A DNA stretch of 64,000 nucleotides, from the NCBI GenBank assembly GCA_013399115.1, contig VXAA01003142.1, positions 204,290 through 268,289 of the forward strand, written 5' to 3'. The stretch is from Anseranas semipalmata. Lineage: Eukaryota; Chordata; Aves; Anseriformes; Anseranatidae. Under the pieces are notes generated by a model, which was given only the letters and a program-made list of their open reading frames with translations, was not told where the DNA came from and made no database searches. Made by a program: the position numbers and the translations under genes. Numbering within the stretch: position 1 is the first letter of the stretch; each line of letters opens with the position of its first letter. Below are positions 1-13,906 of the stretch, one piece after another.

Positions 1-70
1 CGGCCGCAGGCTGAGCCGCTCCCCGGCACCCGGCTCGGTGTGGCTGCCCGAGGTGGTGCGGGGCCTCCCG
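1..70. promoter_or_regulatory. Edge of a CpG-rich segment, candidate TXLNB promoter or first non-coding exon
   Basis: The first 70 bases are GC-rich and contain about ten CpG dinucleotides, whereas the sequence after about position 75 becomes AT-rich at once. This is what the right-hand edge of a CpG island looks like. TXLNB needs at least one upstream non-coding exon because its start-codon exon begins with a splice acceptor, and this is the most promoter-like stretch upstream in the window. Possible donors (GT after CTCG or after CCGAG) exist but neither is strong. It could equally belong to an unrelated CpG island. Confidence 0.3.
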
Positions 71-3000
71 AAATTTCTCACTGCGGCTTTTAGAGAATAA
101 GCAAACAAACCTTGTGAAAACATGCCTGTTGGTCTCGCTTTTTATTTAAAAAAAAAAAAAAAAAAAGTTATATAAACGAGGATTATCCCCTGCTTATCTT
201 GTCTTGCTAGGGGGATTGGAAAATTCCAACATCTGGATTTGCAGAGTTCCTTTTGGTTTTGGTTTTGTTTCTCTTCACTTTTTTTTTTCCCCCTTTTATT
301 TATTTATTTATTTGTTTTCCCAGGAGATGCTTTCCACACACCAGATCCGCTAAGGAAGTTGGATGCCACAGTGCCATGGATCACTGGTGTTTGGCCGAAG
401 GCTATGGCATGTATCTGCGGTGCCACAGCATAACACTTCTTCATGGCATGGATAGCTTCTGCGTTATCATCCTACTATAGCAGCTGTTGTGCTTCTCCTG
501 CTTCTGCCTCCTCCCCCTCCTGGCTGTGCTGCCCAGCAGGGCTTAACGTGGGAGCTGGTACTGACCAATTCCCCCTTGAGCTCGAAACCTGTGCAGAACT
601 GGGGGTGGACAAGGACACGGAAAAGAGGGAAATGATGTTAGAAAAAGCAGGTCTTGTCCATGACCTTACGGCTATCCTTTTTGAAGCCTTCATTTCCTCT
701 AAAATACTCACTGCGATGCTACCATGGACAGGAATAAGAAATACCCGTGTTACAGATCTGGGCTACACATACAGACCTTAATCAGATCTATTTCTGTATC
801 ATCACTCTTAGGGATAGAAGTGTGAACAAGGACTAAGTAACATTGACAAGAGCTGTTTAAATGATGACAAAGTATTTTTTTTTTTTAATATTCGGGAAAA
901 TATATTTGTCAGATATCACTGCATATGCAATAAAACTAAGATGATGAATCAAAGGAATTGGGAACTCAAAGCAGTAGCATTTTCTCAGGGTTTTGTGTAT
1001 TCTACGTGCATCATTTTGTCAGTACAGAGGAGGTGTTTTACATAGTTTCTTAAAATATATTTACACATTTCAATATGGTGCCACTATTGTGCTCATGCAC
1101 AAGATAAAGCTGAGTCTCAGTAACTGCAACAATAACGGGATACATCAAATGACTGAACAGATGAGCCACTGTTATGGTAGGTTCTCTGTTATTTACTCTG
1201 CCTCATTTTAGAAAGAAATTTGCAACACCAGGTTTTTAATAGAGATGGATCAGGTATTTCAGTCCCAGTCCATCTGCTGTGCCCTTCCCCCCTTAAAAAA
1301 TTACGAAGGGGCAATTTGATCACAAACCTGAAACAGATTTTGAAAAACTGATATTTGGCATATTAAAAATAAACAAAAGATTTTCCAGCTTATCAGTCTT
1401 CATAAAATGCTGGTCACTTTTCTCAGCTTTTTCTTTCACCAGGACATTTTGTTATTTCTGTCTGTGTTCCTTTGGCAATATATTCCCTACTTTATCTGTC
1501 ATAAAGTAAAATAAAAGAAACTTTCAGAATTGTCAAGCTCCTAAAACTCTGGCTGAAGATAATAGAGTGAGTACACAGTATTTCTTAAACACAGAAGCTA
1601 AATATTTAGCGGATACTCGTCACAGTGAGATTCTGGAGCTGCATCTACTTATCTGCAGTTTTCACACTAAGCCTCCTAACAATTGCTCTGTGAATTTTAT
1701 ATTACAGCCTACTTAGCTAACATGAGCACACTGCCCAGGAGAGGGTGGAGGTTTTGAAAGTCTATAAAATGTCTTATCTGCTGCTGTTTAAACATAGGTT
1801 AACACAGAGGATTTCAGATTTCTCTCTCTCTCTCTGCCGGGATAAGTATTTAAAGGCTTGTTACTCCAAATCTTTTCTGTTTTCTTCCAACTACATTATT
1901 TAGTCTAATAATTGATATTATTTCTGTCTACAAACATGTCCTCCATCAACTTTGTATGAAGTAAAGTATATATTCTGAAGGCACGAATGGATTCCTGGAA
2001 TTTCCCAAAGATAGAACATTACATCAAGCCTCTGCACGTCTGATTGTACAGACACTAAACTGTTATATTTTGTGTTGCTTACAGGCAGGCTGCTGGGTTG
2101 CTTATCTGCAGGCTGCACTAAGGCTAGCATGTGATCCAACAAGGAGAGGAAGGACAAGGTATGAACAAGGTATGGAGATGAGTATAAAGCATTTCTAAGT
2201 GGTAGACAGGAAAAGAAAAAAAAAAAAAAGTTACAATCACCACAGAGAAAGTTTTAGGGATTAGGTCTAAAAAGCAGTCAGACCTCACCCACAAAATATA
2301 ATGTCTGTGGAATGACTGGGACAACCTGATTTTGCTTTTCATGCCTGACAGGGCACAGCATGGTAAGCCAGAGAAATGGAGAACTCAAGAAAATGTGACA
2401 TGTTAGCCTTCTTCACAGATCAGTATGCACAACATAAACCTGAATTTGCTCTGATTCAGGTACATGAGTACAACTGCCATTGGATGAAGCCAATGAAGCC
2501 TGCAACCATGTGTCCTGGCTGCTCTGCTCTCAAGGATAGACAGGGGATCTACATCCTCGCTGTTGAAAGACAACTGGGAAACAGTCCCATTCCCAGTCAC
2601 CAGTCAGTCACCATGATAAAAGCTGTTTTAACCAAAACATGGACTTGAAGCCTGTGCTTGATCCTTCACCTAAAAAACACCTTCTCTGTTTTTAAATCCC
2701 CTGTAACCCAATATTTCAGTCTCATCTGGGAGGGCTGTTTTTCAGTGGCCAGGAAGCATCACAGGCCCTGTGTTTTCTCTTGTCCTCACTTTGGTTTAAT
2801 CAGGGTGAAAACAAGCCATCAAAAGTGTTTTGAGGTGGCGGTGTGTTTGCCTTTGGGATGCACGGTGAGCTTGTGTGGTTCATTGCAGCTGTGCCCTAGG
2901 ATTGTAGGGGAGGACGACAGCTGATCTGTCACAGGTCACCTTGTGTGTGACGTTGCCGTATAAGGCCAAGAGCAGCCTCTGACAGGCATCTCACCCTGTC

Positions 3001-6000
3001 CCCAGGTTCACAGATGGGGACGGGGTGCACTGCGCTGGGAGCCAGCCGTTCCCATGGCAGGGTTGTTTTTTCTCTTCCTTTTCTCTCGCCTTCTGAGGCG
3101 AGGTCCTCTTGCCAGACCTTTTAATCAAACACTTCACATTAAAGACAACGGTGTGCAGCTAATCACACGGATTTTTTTAAAGCACCTATTTAAATTGTTG
3201 ATACTTACTTGGAGGTGTTTAGGTTCAATTCACAGTTTAAATATTGAAACAGAGCAGGAGTAATTTAACATGACAGATGAGCGAATGGCTGCAGAAAGGC
3301 TGCAGTACTTGGCATTTGTCCACTAGGTGTAGCTGAAACTCTGCATTTCTTATTGATTAAAGTCTACGAGAGAAGCCTTTTAATTTGATTTATCGTGTAT
3401 ATTTTAACTGAATGGAAGGTAGTCAGAATGAAAAGTGATAGATGCTTATAGAGTAGAGCTTTCACCTAATGCAAGAATTGCATCTTGAGCATGCAACAAT
3501 ACCATCACAAAAATAGATTAATTTGCACAGGGACTCTGTCTCCTAACCTTCTAATCCAGAAGTCTTTTTGATATGGTTCATTTTACGTGTAAATATCCCC
3601 AGCAATGAAGTCCTCTCCATAGAAAGCTATTAGAAGGCTTGGTTTTGGTTGTGTCTTTTCCCCAGACACTTTTACCAGGGGCTTTATTTAAATGAGGAGA
3701 TTGGCTCCACAGAAACCAGTGAAGTGAAGCACTTCTAAAATCCAAAGCTAACTCACAATTTTTATTTTGGCCTAAGGAAGAGAGGGATAATATTTAGCTT
3801 TCTTGCTTCTCATTCAGGTCTCTCTACCTCTTGCTGTACATAACAGCTTTACCCTGAATGGTATCCTCACCACTCTGATTGGAGAGAAGGCAAAACATGA
3901 AAAGACCTGGTGTGCAAGCCAAATTCAGGAGCCTTGTTCTCCATTTTATTGTTTTCTTTTATGGCTAGCTTTCAAAAGGCAGCGATCTTGATTTGTTAAT
4001 TATGAAGATTAATGAGAATTAAGATTATCATTCCCCTGTGATTTTCCCAGATAAACTTCATCACCAAAATCTAGATAGATGATTCTCTGGGTCTAATTCT
4101 GACCTAGGTAACTGCTTGGCCACTGGTGACCAAGTCAAAGATCAAGGCTTGGCTGATGGATTACCCAGTAAGGCTGTACCCTTGGAGTCCCTTTTGGAGT
4201 GCAGGCAGTACTTTATGACAAGAATGCATTGCATATTCTAAGTCTAACACAGTTATTCCAGCGTTCTCTTAAGCCACCCACCACTGTCAGTGGGCCTGAA
4301 AGTGCTCTGAAGGTATTACTCATTTTAAGAGGACTTTTCATGAGCTGGCCAGGGCACATTGTATTGGTGTAAGTCTCTGGTCTTGTAAATACTTCTTGAG
4401 ACACTGGAATGGTATCACTGGAGCAAGTTAAAACATTGCATGAGTACAGCACCATAGGTACAGACATTAACCATCCTCTGTAACTCTAACACCTCATGTT
4501 ATGATGATAATTTAAGATTGGATTAAGCCAGGATTCACAATCACTATGATGACCAGGAGCCAATCCAAGGTCCTCATTAACTGAATTCACATATAATATT
4601 ACATATTTGAATATGTTCTTAGTGTGGCGATTGGATCAGGAATGGATTAAAATATTTTTCAATCCATATTTTCCTCTGTCATTAGTTTATTTTTTTATTA
4701 CTTTTATAATCATTCTATTAATGATTTAGTGGGGCTTTTTTTCCTCTGCATAAGCTGAAATTACCTGAAAATGTCTTCTTTCTTAGTTTTTGTTGTTGTT
4801 GTTCTTCTTGTTTTTTTTTTTTTTTTTCATCACCCTAGCAGCAGGTAGCCTGTAACTACTGAAAAGGAAAGGAAGTTAGATGGAAAGCTGTTAGATGTTT
4901 TCTGCTAAATCTGATTGACAAACTTTTTCTTAAAAAATTTTTTTTTTTTCCTACAAAAGTGAAGAGCTCCAAACTGCTTTTGGTCAGTGGCTTCTGCCAG
5001 CCTCTTTCATTCTGAGGAAATTGCGTGTTACTTTTTAAAGAAACTTAAGTATATGCATGCTGAGGTCTTCACTTTCATGTATGTCACATCTTAGGGGTAT
5101 AGATACTTTTCTCTTTCTGCTTGTTCTGCTAAAATAATGAAGAAGTAGATGTATATCTTATTTAGTATTCCAACCAGTTCAGGTGGCCAGTAAAGTATTC
5201 ATTGTTATCAGGCGATTTTCATACTTTCCTTTAGAAAGGCAAGTTGCCAGCTTATACTTGCTTGTGCAGCAGTTACTGGGTTCATGATTCCTCGGCATTT
5301 GTTGCCTGAGATGGATGATCATGCCGAAATGCTGTATTTTGCTCTTCTGCCACTTTTTGATCAAGGTTACCTGGAAGACTGATGACCTGTGTGTATCCTC
5401 AACACCTGACAGTCTAGGAAGGAACAAGATGACAGAACAGGACTTTAAAACTGATAAAGTGTTGGAAGGATACAGCTAGTCAGACATTAGTTGGTGACAT
5501 AAAAGGACAGAGAAGAGAGAGCAAGCCAGATTTAAAGGAGCTGTGTGTTCTTGTTTAGTGTTGGCTGGCACACACCTAGTTGGTACTTTCTCGGGGGCTT
5601 CCTGCCCAACATGCCCTCTGATAGCTTTTTCCCCTTTGTAATTGTTTGGCAAATAAGTTAGAAAAGAAGAATAGGACTAAAGACATTTTCTTTTCCATGC
5701 TCTGGCTGGTGAAACAGTCCACAACCTTACAAATGGTGACTATCCTTGCTGCCTACTCTACTAGATGATCTCACTGTGAGAAAAGATTACACCACCATAT
5801 TTTTCTCTTCTATTTCTAGCCTGTGTAGACCCAGGGAGAACTCTCATGTTCCATTTGAATTCCCTAATACCAGGAAATTGTTCACTTGGTACGGCTGGAC
5901 ACTGGCAGACTACTTCATGCTGGTTATATTGCACAAAATTGGTCCCAAGGTCTCAGTGAAACATATCAGGGTAGAGGAATAGTTACCACTGACCTCTTTC

Positions 6001-6983
6001 TGACAGAAAGACTGTACAAAATAGCTCTGGGTAAATGTATTTCCTACCCTAAGAGTATTCTCAAAAGCAATGCTTAAGGTGCCTGGCAGGTTTGTAGAAA
6101 AAGTTACTGATCGTGACGCATTTTAAAAGGAACAAACTTTGTCCAGCTAGCATGGAAGAAGTGCTGGTAGAATGAACATAAATCCAAATACAGTTTTTAA
6201 TACAATTCCAACCCCTCATCTTCATAATTTAACTAGCTTTAAGATTTAAGAATTTAAGGGACCCTTTTCACTGAGAAATAGAAGCTAACGCTAAAGAGAC
6301 TGAGTGGCTTGCTGCAGTTGTTGCTGTTTTGTGCTGCTGTGGAACCTAGAGGTCCAACAGGGGGCTGGAGCCTATGGTGCCAGTAGAGTACAAGCACACA
6401 ACAGAAAGGTGGCCATGGCGCCAGGGAACTTACCCACTGGCTATCCTATAAAGCAGGAAAGACAAGTGGGAGAACAAATGATGAGAAAAAAAATGAGAAA
6501 AGGTAGTATTTATTATTTATTAGAATGAAAATATGGCAGCCCGGGATTTTACATACATCATCCTGTGTGGGTTTTCATAGTCACAACCCCCAAAATGTCT
6601 CAAAGATCTCTAGATGTCATGTGAATTCAATGAAAATGAGAAGTTTAATTTTCTATGGTCATGTGAAGGACACGTCTTCTGTATAGGGAATATTACTTTA
6701 TACTGACTAACATTTAGGCCCTCCAGTCACGTCATTTACCTAACTTAGTCCTCCTACATCATGCAAAGTAATGTGGTTTTCAGACTGTCTTTATTCAAGC
6801 TGGCTAGCCAGATCCTGTGAATTTCACAACCAATGCAAACCCTTTGTGATAAGTGAAAGCACACATAGACCATTTTTGTGAGGTGGAACTCCCCTTCACA
6901 CTAAGCAAGCAACTCCAATCCTCATGTATAAAGCAAGCACACCACAATTTAAGTAGAAAAGAATCTGAACACATCTTGTTCCC

Positions 6984-7115
6984 ATCTGCATGACCTTGGG
7001 CAAGTCTTTATTTATTGTGTATTAACATGTAACACTTTATGTCTCAGTTTACCCTTTCAAATAATGAGTACAATGTGCTTTTTGCTGTTCATTGCTGCTT
7101 GAGGTTGAATTTGCT
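6984..7115 (+). repeat. MIR-like (CORE-SINE) remnant
   Basis: The stretch contains GACCTTGGGCAAGT followed, after an insertion of about 20 bases, by CTCAGTTTACC and an A-rich AATAATGAGTA segment, then a GCTTGAGGTTGAATTTG stretch. This order matches the 3' half of the MIR consensus as I know it (GACCTTGGGCAAGT, CTCAGTTTCC, AATGGG-AATAAT, GTTGTGAGGATTAAAT). It is strongly diverged, as expected for a repeat older than the bird-mammal split. Confidence 0.6.
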
Positions 7116-9566
7116 TAATAGATTATATTAGATGGTTGCATGCAAGCTACTACACAACTAGAAATCACTGCCACAGAAGTTTGTTCCTACAACTTTAATT
7201 CAAAAAGTTTGTTTTAAATATTTTAACCACAGGCAACCATGACCTGTAGTAAAATACATTTTGGACTCAGAAAACAATAACTGACATCCAAAAAAAAATA
7301 CTAAGGTAAACAGTAACTAGTGATGTTAGTTCTACATCAACAGTTCTAGTGATGTTAGACTAGTGTCTTCCAATGCTATAGGAACACAGACAATATTACA
7401 GATGGTTGGTGGTGATTTCAGAGCATCAGAGTGGAATAGAATGTTCTCTCTGATTCCAAGAGTGCTAAATAGTTGATTTTTCCCTGGTTCAGCAATTCCC
7501 CACACTCCAACTGGTTTTGGGGTGACCGATTTCCATAACCACTCTGAGGTTATTTAGAAGTACTGCAATCTAAAAACATGTCTTTCAGAGTGCTTTAAGA
7601 GGAAAAAAAAAAAAAAATCATGTCTTAGTAGAGTTTTGGAGGCATATGTGAAGGTATCCAAGACTAAATATCTATCTGTATACTCCTATTCAAGCCCATG
7701 ATCTAAGCTAGGGACCAAATTTACCTCTCATAATAAATATGACTTGCATAGGCTTTTTATGTACACAAAATGAAGGTTTGCTATATTCTAACAGAATTAT
7801 TGACATTGATGTAATCTGTCATATTTGTCTTTCAGCTCAGAAAAATATGAAAGTCACACTTATCCAATCTTTTCTTTGTTCATCCTTTCAGGTGTTGGGT
7901 TTTATTTTCTTCCCCAATTTTTTTATTTATGTTCATCCCAACAGATGTTGGGATTTATTTTCTTCCTCTGTCTTTACTTATTTAGTCCCCCAAATGTGAC
8001 ATGTTTAAGAAGGTGATTCTACCTAGACTGCTAGAAAAACATTATCCACGCATACAATTAAAACCATTTCACAGTTTTGATCTGTTAATACCAATATACC
8101 TTTTGCACCCTTCTGCATTTTCCATGCAGTGATTCTCTTTCCATGCATGTCTTAAAATAGGTCATTGGTGTTTACATCAGCAACCATTTTAGGCATTACA
8201 GAGTAGTACTGCCAGCTCTGCAAGTCACTGCATGGTTCCTTCTGAAATAACAGTTCATCAGCCACTCTGTCATTATCCTATAAAATAAGGGTCTCATTAT
8301 GACCTATTTCACTATCACTGCCTCTATTATTTTCCCCTTCTTTCTATGTGTCTTTATCCTCCAGCAAAAATGTTCCCATCACTTCCAAGCTTTGTTAAAG
8401 TATTATCTCAATCTGTTTCATTCCCACTGTGTCAGTCTCCATTCTTCCCTCCTGTATTCTTAGCTAGGTTAGTCATAACCTGAGCGTTGCTCGGCCTACC
8501 ACACCCGCAGCTTACTTAGGATTGCCAGCAGAATTTGGACCTTGTCCTTTCCAGAGAAAGATCCAGTTATGAGATGCTTTACTGCCCATATACAGCCCAT
8601 ACAGCTGAGAGAGCTAGCCTTCAATTTCTAATTTGCTTTATTCTCTATTCTGCTCACCAGCAGGTGTTGCTTGCAAAATCAATGGGAGCTCCACATACGG
8701 AGCAGCTGCAAGACCGAGCCTTTAATAAGTCTTTTCCCTTTCTAATTTTTACAAGACAGTTCAAGCAGCAATCTAAAAAAAATGTTGCATATGGATAACA
8801 AAACTGATGCAAGTGACCATTACTAGCAAATGGAAGGAGCTAGAAAAAGGAAGGCAAAAAGAAAAAGCAATCTTATACAAGGCAAGTCAGTTTACCCTAT
8901 CCTACTGGAATAGATCATTTTCTTCTCTATAACTCGTCTTTGACTGATGTACCATTGGCATTTAAAAGACTTCCAAATTATATCTGATATGTGATTTACA
9001 GCATGATTGCATCTGAATTGGTCCAAGAGATTTCCCCTGGCAGGATCACAAAATGTTCAGGGTTGACAGTTGACTGGGCCCAACTCTGCTCCCACTGTTT
9101 ATTGATAGAAGGTCATTTCTAGCTGGAGGGACATCACTTTTAAATTAGATTAGATTAAAAATAGACAGTTTCGGCATTCAGTACCTTTTTGAAGTTTCAT
9201 ACTAGATTATATATTAGCTTATGATGGTGTAAATCAGCAGTGAGTTCACTGCAGTACCAGAATAACTGGAAACAGATAATACTGCTCTTTTCCTTCCCAA
9301 TAAATTATCTGTATATATTAGAGAAGGGTTATTTCCAAACTGCAGAGATGCATTCAAGTGTGACTGTGGGCCTCACCTGAGGGATTCCTTTACCTCATGT
9401 GTGATTTTTCAAGTGAAGCTATTCTCCACTTTGCCAAATCCTTCAAATAGTGCATAGCATAATGTATTTATGGAGAGTCTATCTCTTGGGCAAGCTGAAG
9501 CAATGGAAATTGCCTGGAGAAAATTGAAACCCTGATAATTGATTTTGTTTGCTCTTAAGGTTTGAA

Positions 9567-9695
9567 AAGACTTGAATCTTTCCAAGAATAAATCAAAAAC
9601 TGTTTAAAGGCAAACCATGGGGAATTCCTCCAGATTCTTAGACAGGTCTCCTTGCTAAAAATCAGAAATTATATTCTTACTGATGTAGATTAAGA
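9567..9695 (+). repeat. Copy 1 of a diverged 130-bp direct repeat
   Basis: This segment and 10497-10635 share the same order of sequence blocks: AAGACTTG.ATCTT, AATAAATCAAAAACTGTT, a GGAATTCCTCC / AGAACACCTCC block, TCCTTGCTAAAA, CAGAAAT and a TGTAGATT / ACAGATTT block. Similarity is roughly 75-80% by eye over about 130 bases. It may be a local duplication or two copies of an unrecognised interspersed repeat. Confidence 0.6.
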
Positions 9696-9965
9696 ATTAA
9701 ATTATTTGCTTAAAATAGTTATGTCTATTGCCTATTGGGATTTTCTGTGTCAGCTAATTTGGCTGTGTTATTAACTGCAATTTGTAGCCAGGATCTTTGA
9801 GTAGTAAAGAGAAAACCTGGCAAACCTTAGGTATATGACAAGCCCTTCAGGCCATAAAATCTTATTAGAAGGCAAATCATAACCTCCCAACCCTTTTGAG
9901 ATTGATTTGGAGCTAGGAAATCTGCAGAAAATGGATGCAGTATGGAGGACCTGTTTTGTGTATGC

Positions 9966-10003
9966 AAAAAAAAAAAAATTTTTTTTTTTTTTTTTTTTTT
10001 TTT
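9966..10003. repeat. A13-T25 homopolymer junction
   Basis: Thirteen A are followed directly by twenty-five T. The inner part is self-complementary. Homopolymer lengths here are unreliable in assembled data. Confidence 0.9.
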
Positions 10004-10496
10004 GATGCAGGACTAAGCAGGAGAGAAATGATTCCCAGGAGGTCACCATGAAAAATGTCTGATTGGTCCAGTTGTTTACAACATTTCTATAGAAGTAAAT
10101 TAAACCCAGTGGAGATAAGTCTTGACAGACTTGGCATTGGGACCTTGTAGGACTCTTCTCACAACACTTCCTTCCCACAGCAGAACACTGCCAGACTCAG
10201 CAAGCTTCGGACTTCTAGACCACTGTGTACATATCACCGTGCTTTTGTGTCTCAAGACCTTTATGAGAGCTATTTCCAAAATACTTTATGTTATACTTTC
10301 ATTATATATCTTACATACATGCTTGTTACTATATATTATGGTTTATTATCCTGGTATAAGTGTATTATGCAAGTATATAATAGCGTAAGTACATTATAGT
10401 ACATATTTCAACAGAATGGATCAATTTTATTCCCAACATAACTAGGTGAAGTGGTAGTGTTACAGAGAGTGACTGTGCCCAGGTACAATATAATTC

Positions 10497-10635
10497 AAAA
10501 GACTTGCATCTTCCCAAAAATAAATCAAAAACTGTTCGGCAGGAAAACTGTGAAGAACACCTCCGAATTGTTAGTGGGGTTTCCTTGCTAAAATCCAGAA
10601 ATGATACTCTTCCCAATACAGATTTGGCATTGAAA
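10497..10635 (+). repeat. Copy 2 of the diverged 130-bp direct repeat
   Basis: Partner of 9567-9695 in the same orientation, starting about 930 bases downstream. The two copies differ by many substitutions and small indels, so the duplication or insertions are old. No terminal repeats or coding content were seen. Confidence 0.6.
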
Positions 10636-13527
10636 TGCCAGGCCATGGCAGTCCACTGCAGTCCGCATCCCCACATATGACATGATCAGGAACAGTTGTC
10701 TCCAGATTTTCTTGTGCTGCTAGCAAGCAGGATCTCGTGGAGCAGAGCAGCTACAATGTGCAAAGGGGTGCAAATGCTCTCTTCTGGCCTGTGCAGAAGG
10801 CAGGAGACCCTACCCAGCCTCTTCACCTTCCATAAAGAGACTGGCCTGCAGGCCAAATCAATCCATATGGCTTCTAGGGGATATTAGGGCGTCTGCAGAA
10901 GTTAAACTTTCATTTTGGAGGAAAAAGAAAAACCCTCAAAGGTTTTTAAGTGACTTTAACCAGCACAGTACTGCCTGCAGACAGAGCCTGCACTTTTTGA
11001 AAGCCCTTGAATATTTGAGAGGGAGACTCTAAACTTGAACTTAGGTCTTTAATCTAAAGCTTCCCATGGCACACCAAAAGAATACCCTTTCCCCCTCCAG
11101 GTAATCGTTTCAATGCCAATGTCTTTAGCATTGGTGGGAGAGGGGAGCATCAGCAGATGAAAGCTGAATGTTGCAGGTGAGAAAAACAGCCTGGGGAAAA
11201 AAAGAAAAAGATGTGTTAAAAAAATAAATAAGTAAATAAGAGAGAGAGAAAGAAAAAAAAAAAAGATGGAAAGAAAACCAAAAATTTTCAACAGCAACGA
11301 TTTAATGGTGAACCTGACATTCTACTTGGTAAGGCTGAAATCATTGAATATCATAACGAGCAAATGAGAAATGTAGGTAAAAATTTACTTATTAGATTTT
11401 TTTCCCCTGGGAAGCCTGTTTCTTCAGTAGCTTTATGCTGATGATGATTATGTTTAATCCAGAAACAGGCTACTAGACAAGCAGTTTCTATGTAACATTA
11501 CCAATGACAGTGAAAATGCCACGGTGCTGGTTATGGATATGTAATCCATCTCACGGAACACAATTGAAGAAGAAGTTCAGCCTTGCTACAGGAAATTATC
11601 AAGAAGTGGTCTAGCTTTAAAATGAGGAAGGTATATTTTTCTTCTTTCTCGTGGATTAGAGAAAGCTTTTTTTTCTCTTCCCCTAAACAGGGACACAAAA
11701 AGCCCTAGGCATTTCAAAAGCAGACACCTCAAAAGCAGTGCAGGTTTTACAGAGAGTGTTTGCAGCATGCTCTCTCTTCAGGTTTAGTCTCAGCTCATCA
11801 GATATAACCATCCCAGTGTGCACATTCAGGATGCCTGTCGTTCTCAGCATGTACATTGACTGCGTGACAGTTTCAACGCACTGCTCTAAATTTCCCAGTC
11901 TGAGTTCCCCTTTTCATTCTTAAGGTGGTTGTTTCAATTCACAGGCCAAAATCCAGCAGATCCCTTATAATCTTTGGGACCTGCGCGTACATTCTACCCA
12001 CATACTCAGGAACAAGGATTTTATTTGCCCCTTTCCACTTCCTGACTACCAGAAACTGTTTTCCTTATTGCATAATTAGGAACAGTTCAGAACATGTAGC
12101 TTTGGATTTCTTGTGGCTAATATTTATAATGATGGTCCCAACTAATTTCCTGTTATCTGTACTCTCTAATGTCTCAAACACATGATCAAATTACCACTGC
12201 ATAGTGAATCCTTGCATGTCATCTGAGCTGTGATAACGGTCTGTGTGCATGCTGTTAGTCTGTTGCAAAAATGAGCTAATGCGTAATAGTCTTAACCACA
12301 GTGAAAGAGGGTGAAGCTGAACATGTCTTGACTTATGTTTGCCAAGGAGTGCGAATATGCTTGAGTGACTTTCTGCAGTTCATCTGTTGCTTAGCTTCTT
12401 GGTAGATCAGTTGTGCATTTTGATCCCAGAAACCCTGGAGCTGATTTTATTTCAAAAGAAAAATGAACAAGGGGCTGGAACAGGAGAATTCTCCAGTCAA
12501 AACAGAAGCAGCACAAGGAGCCTGTACAAACACTCTTATCTTCACTTGTATTCTGTTCGCTTACTCTGCCATATCACAAACCACCACAGTTTTATCTTCT
12601 CTCAAAACATATCCGGCCAGTTTCCAACCCCCTCCAAAAGATTCCCAGCAGAAGTCCCAAACCTTGCAAGCTCCTTTTCATTGTTCTTAAATCTGTGACT
12701 TCTTTAGGAGCGCGACTGAGCCACCTCTAGTGTCGGAAGAAGGTTTGAAGACCAGTTTTTTCCTTAAGCCACAATGTCCATACATCCCCAGATAATATGA
12801 GCTGCCTTTTCCAAGCAGATAACTATCTCCACAAATATAGCCAGACCCAGTGAAAGACTGGGATGCTCCTGATGTATCGAACATTTCTGAGTCAGTACTT
12901 CTTGATACTGAGCTGCCCAGTGCAGTTTTCTCTTATATTCCTCATAAATCAGATATGGTTACAAAACATTTCTGGATCCTCTAGTGCCGCACAACAATGG
13001 GTCAGTTTAAGGAATTATTTCAAATCATTGTAGTATAAACGTATTTTTACTCCTGTTGTTGTTCTGAGCTTTGTTATTTTCCACTGGAGCCAAAGTCCCA
13101 TTTCTCTTCTCATAGCACTGCCTGTCACTTCCAGCACCAGCCTACCACTTCCCAGTTGTTTGCATTCTTGTGCATTAAACTGACCTACATCTCTCCCTGG
13201 GGAGTGCACAGCAGATGGTCCTTAGGCCATCTGGCATCTCAAGATGCTGCCTGAGCGGCTTGTGGGTCACAGAATTGGGAGATGCTGGTCACTGGATAAA
13301 CAGCATGCAGCTGAACTCTCTGGGGAGTGCTCTGCTGTTTATACAAACAACATGCACAAAGTAGGTCAGACAGGTTACCTTGGCAGCAACGAAAACATTT
13401 ATTTGAGAGCTACTGGATTCAGAAGGATGACTATACAGCCATCTCCACTAGCATTGCTGCCCCAGTGGCAGAAATGGGTACATCCATTGGAGGGGCACTA
13501 TGGTGGCTGGGGCCGGACTACTTGCCC

Positions 13528-13906
13528 ATGAGGAGAGGCTGGGGAAGGTGGGATGTTCAGCCTGGAGAAGAGAGAGCTCTGGGGGCTCCTAAATGCAGCC
13601 CTACAATACCTATGAGATTATCAAGAAGACAGATATGGGCTCTTCACAGGGGTGCAAGGTGGGAGGACAAGAAGCTGAAACAAGGGAAGTTCAGACTAGA
13701 TCTAAGGAGAAACTTTTTCACCATGAGGGCAGTCAAGCAGGAGAACAGGTTGCCCAAAGAGGTCATGCAGTCTCCGTCCTTGGAGATTTTTAAGACTAAT
13801 ATAAGGCCCTGAGAGACCTGTTCTGAGATCACAGCTAAGTTTGCTTTGAGCAAGAGGTTGGACCAGAGACCTCCAGTGGTCCCCTCCAGCCCATGAGTCT
13901 TTGACT
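13528..13906 (+). mobile_element. CR1 LINE 3' fragment
   Basis: The order GAGGAGAGGCTGGGG, TTCAGCCTGGAGAAGAG, a GGAAGTTCAGACTAGAT segment, GGAGAAACTTTTTCACCATGAGGG, CAGGTTGCCCAAAGAGGTC, TCCTTGGAGATTTTTAAGAC and TCCCCTCCAGCCCATGAGTC is the familiar end of bird CR1 ORF2 and its short 3' UTR. It is severely 5'-truncated, the usual state of CR1 copies. The frame is broken, so it is a dead copy. Confidence 0.9.

Noticed and set aside
9155..9164. MEF2-like site TTAAAAATAG, tempting for a muscle gene
   Set aside because: A ten-base AT-rich match is expected by chance many times in 64 kb (another lies near 54472), with no cluster of muscle motifs nearby.
13327..13812. 161-codon plus-strand frame
   Set aside because: Its second half is the CR1 tail translated in one frame, and the first half is unrelated sequence; not a gene.
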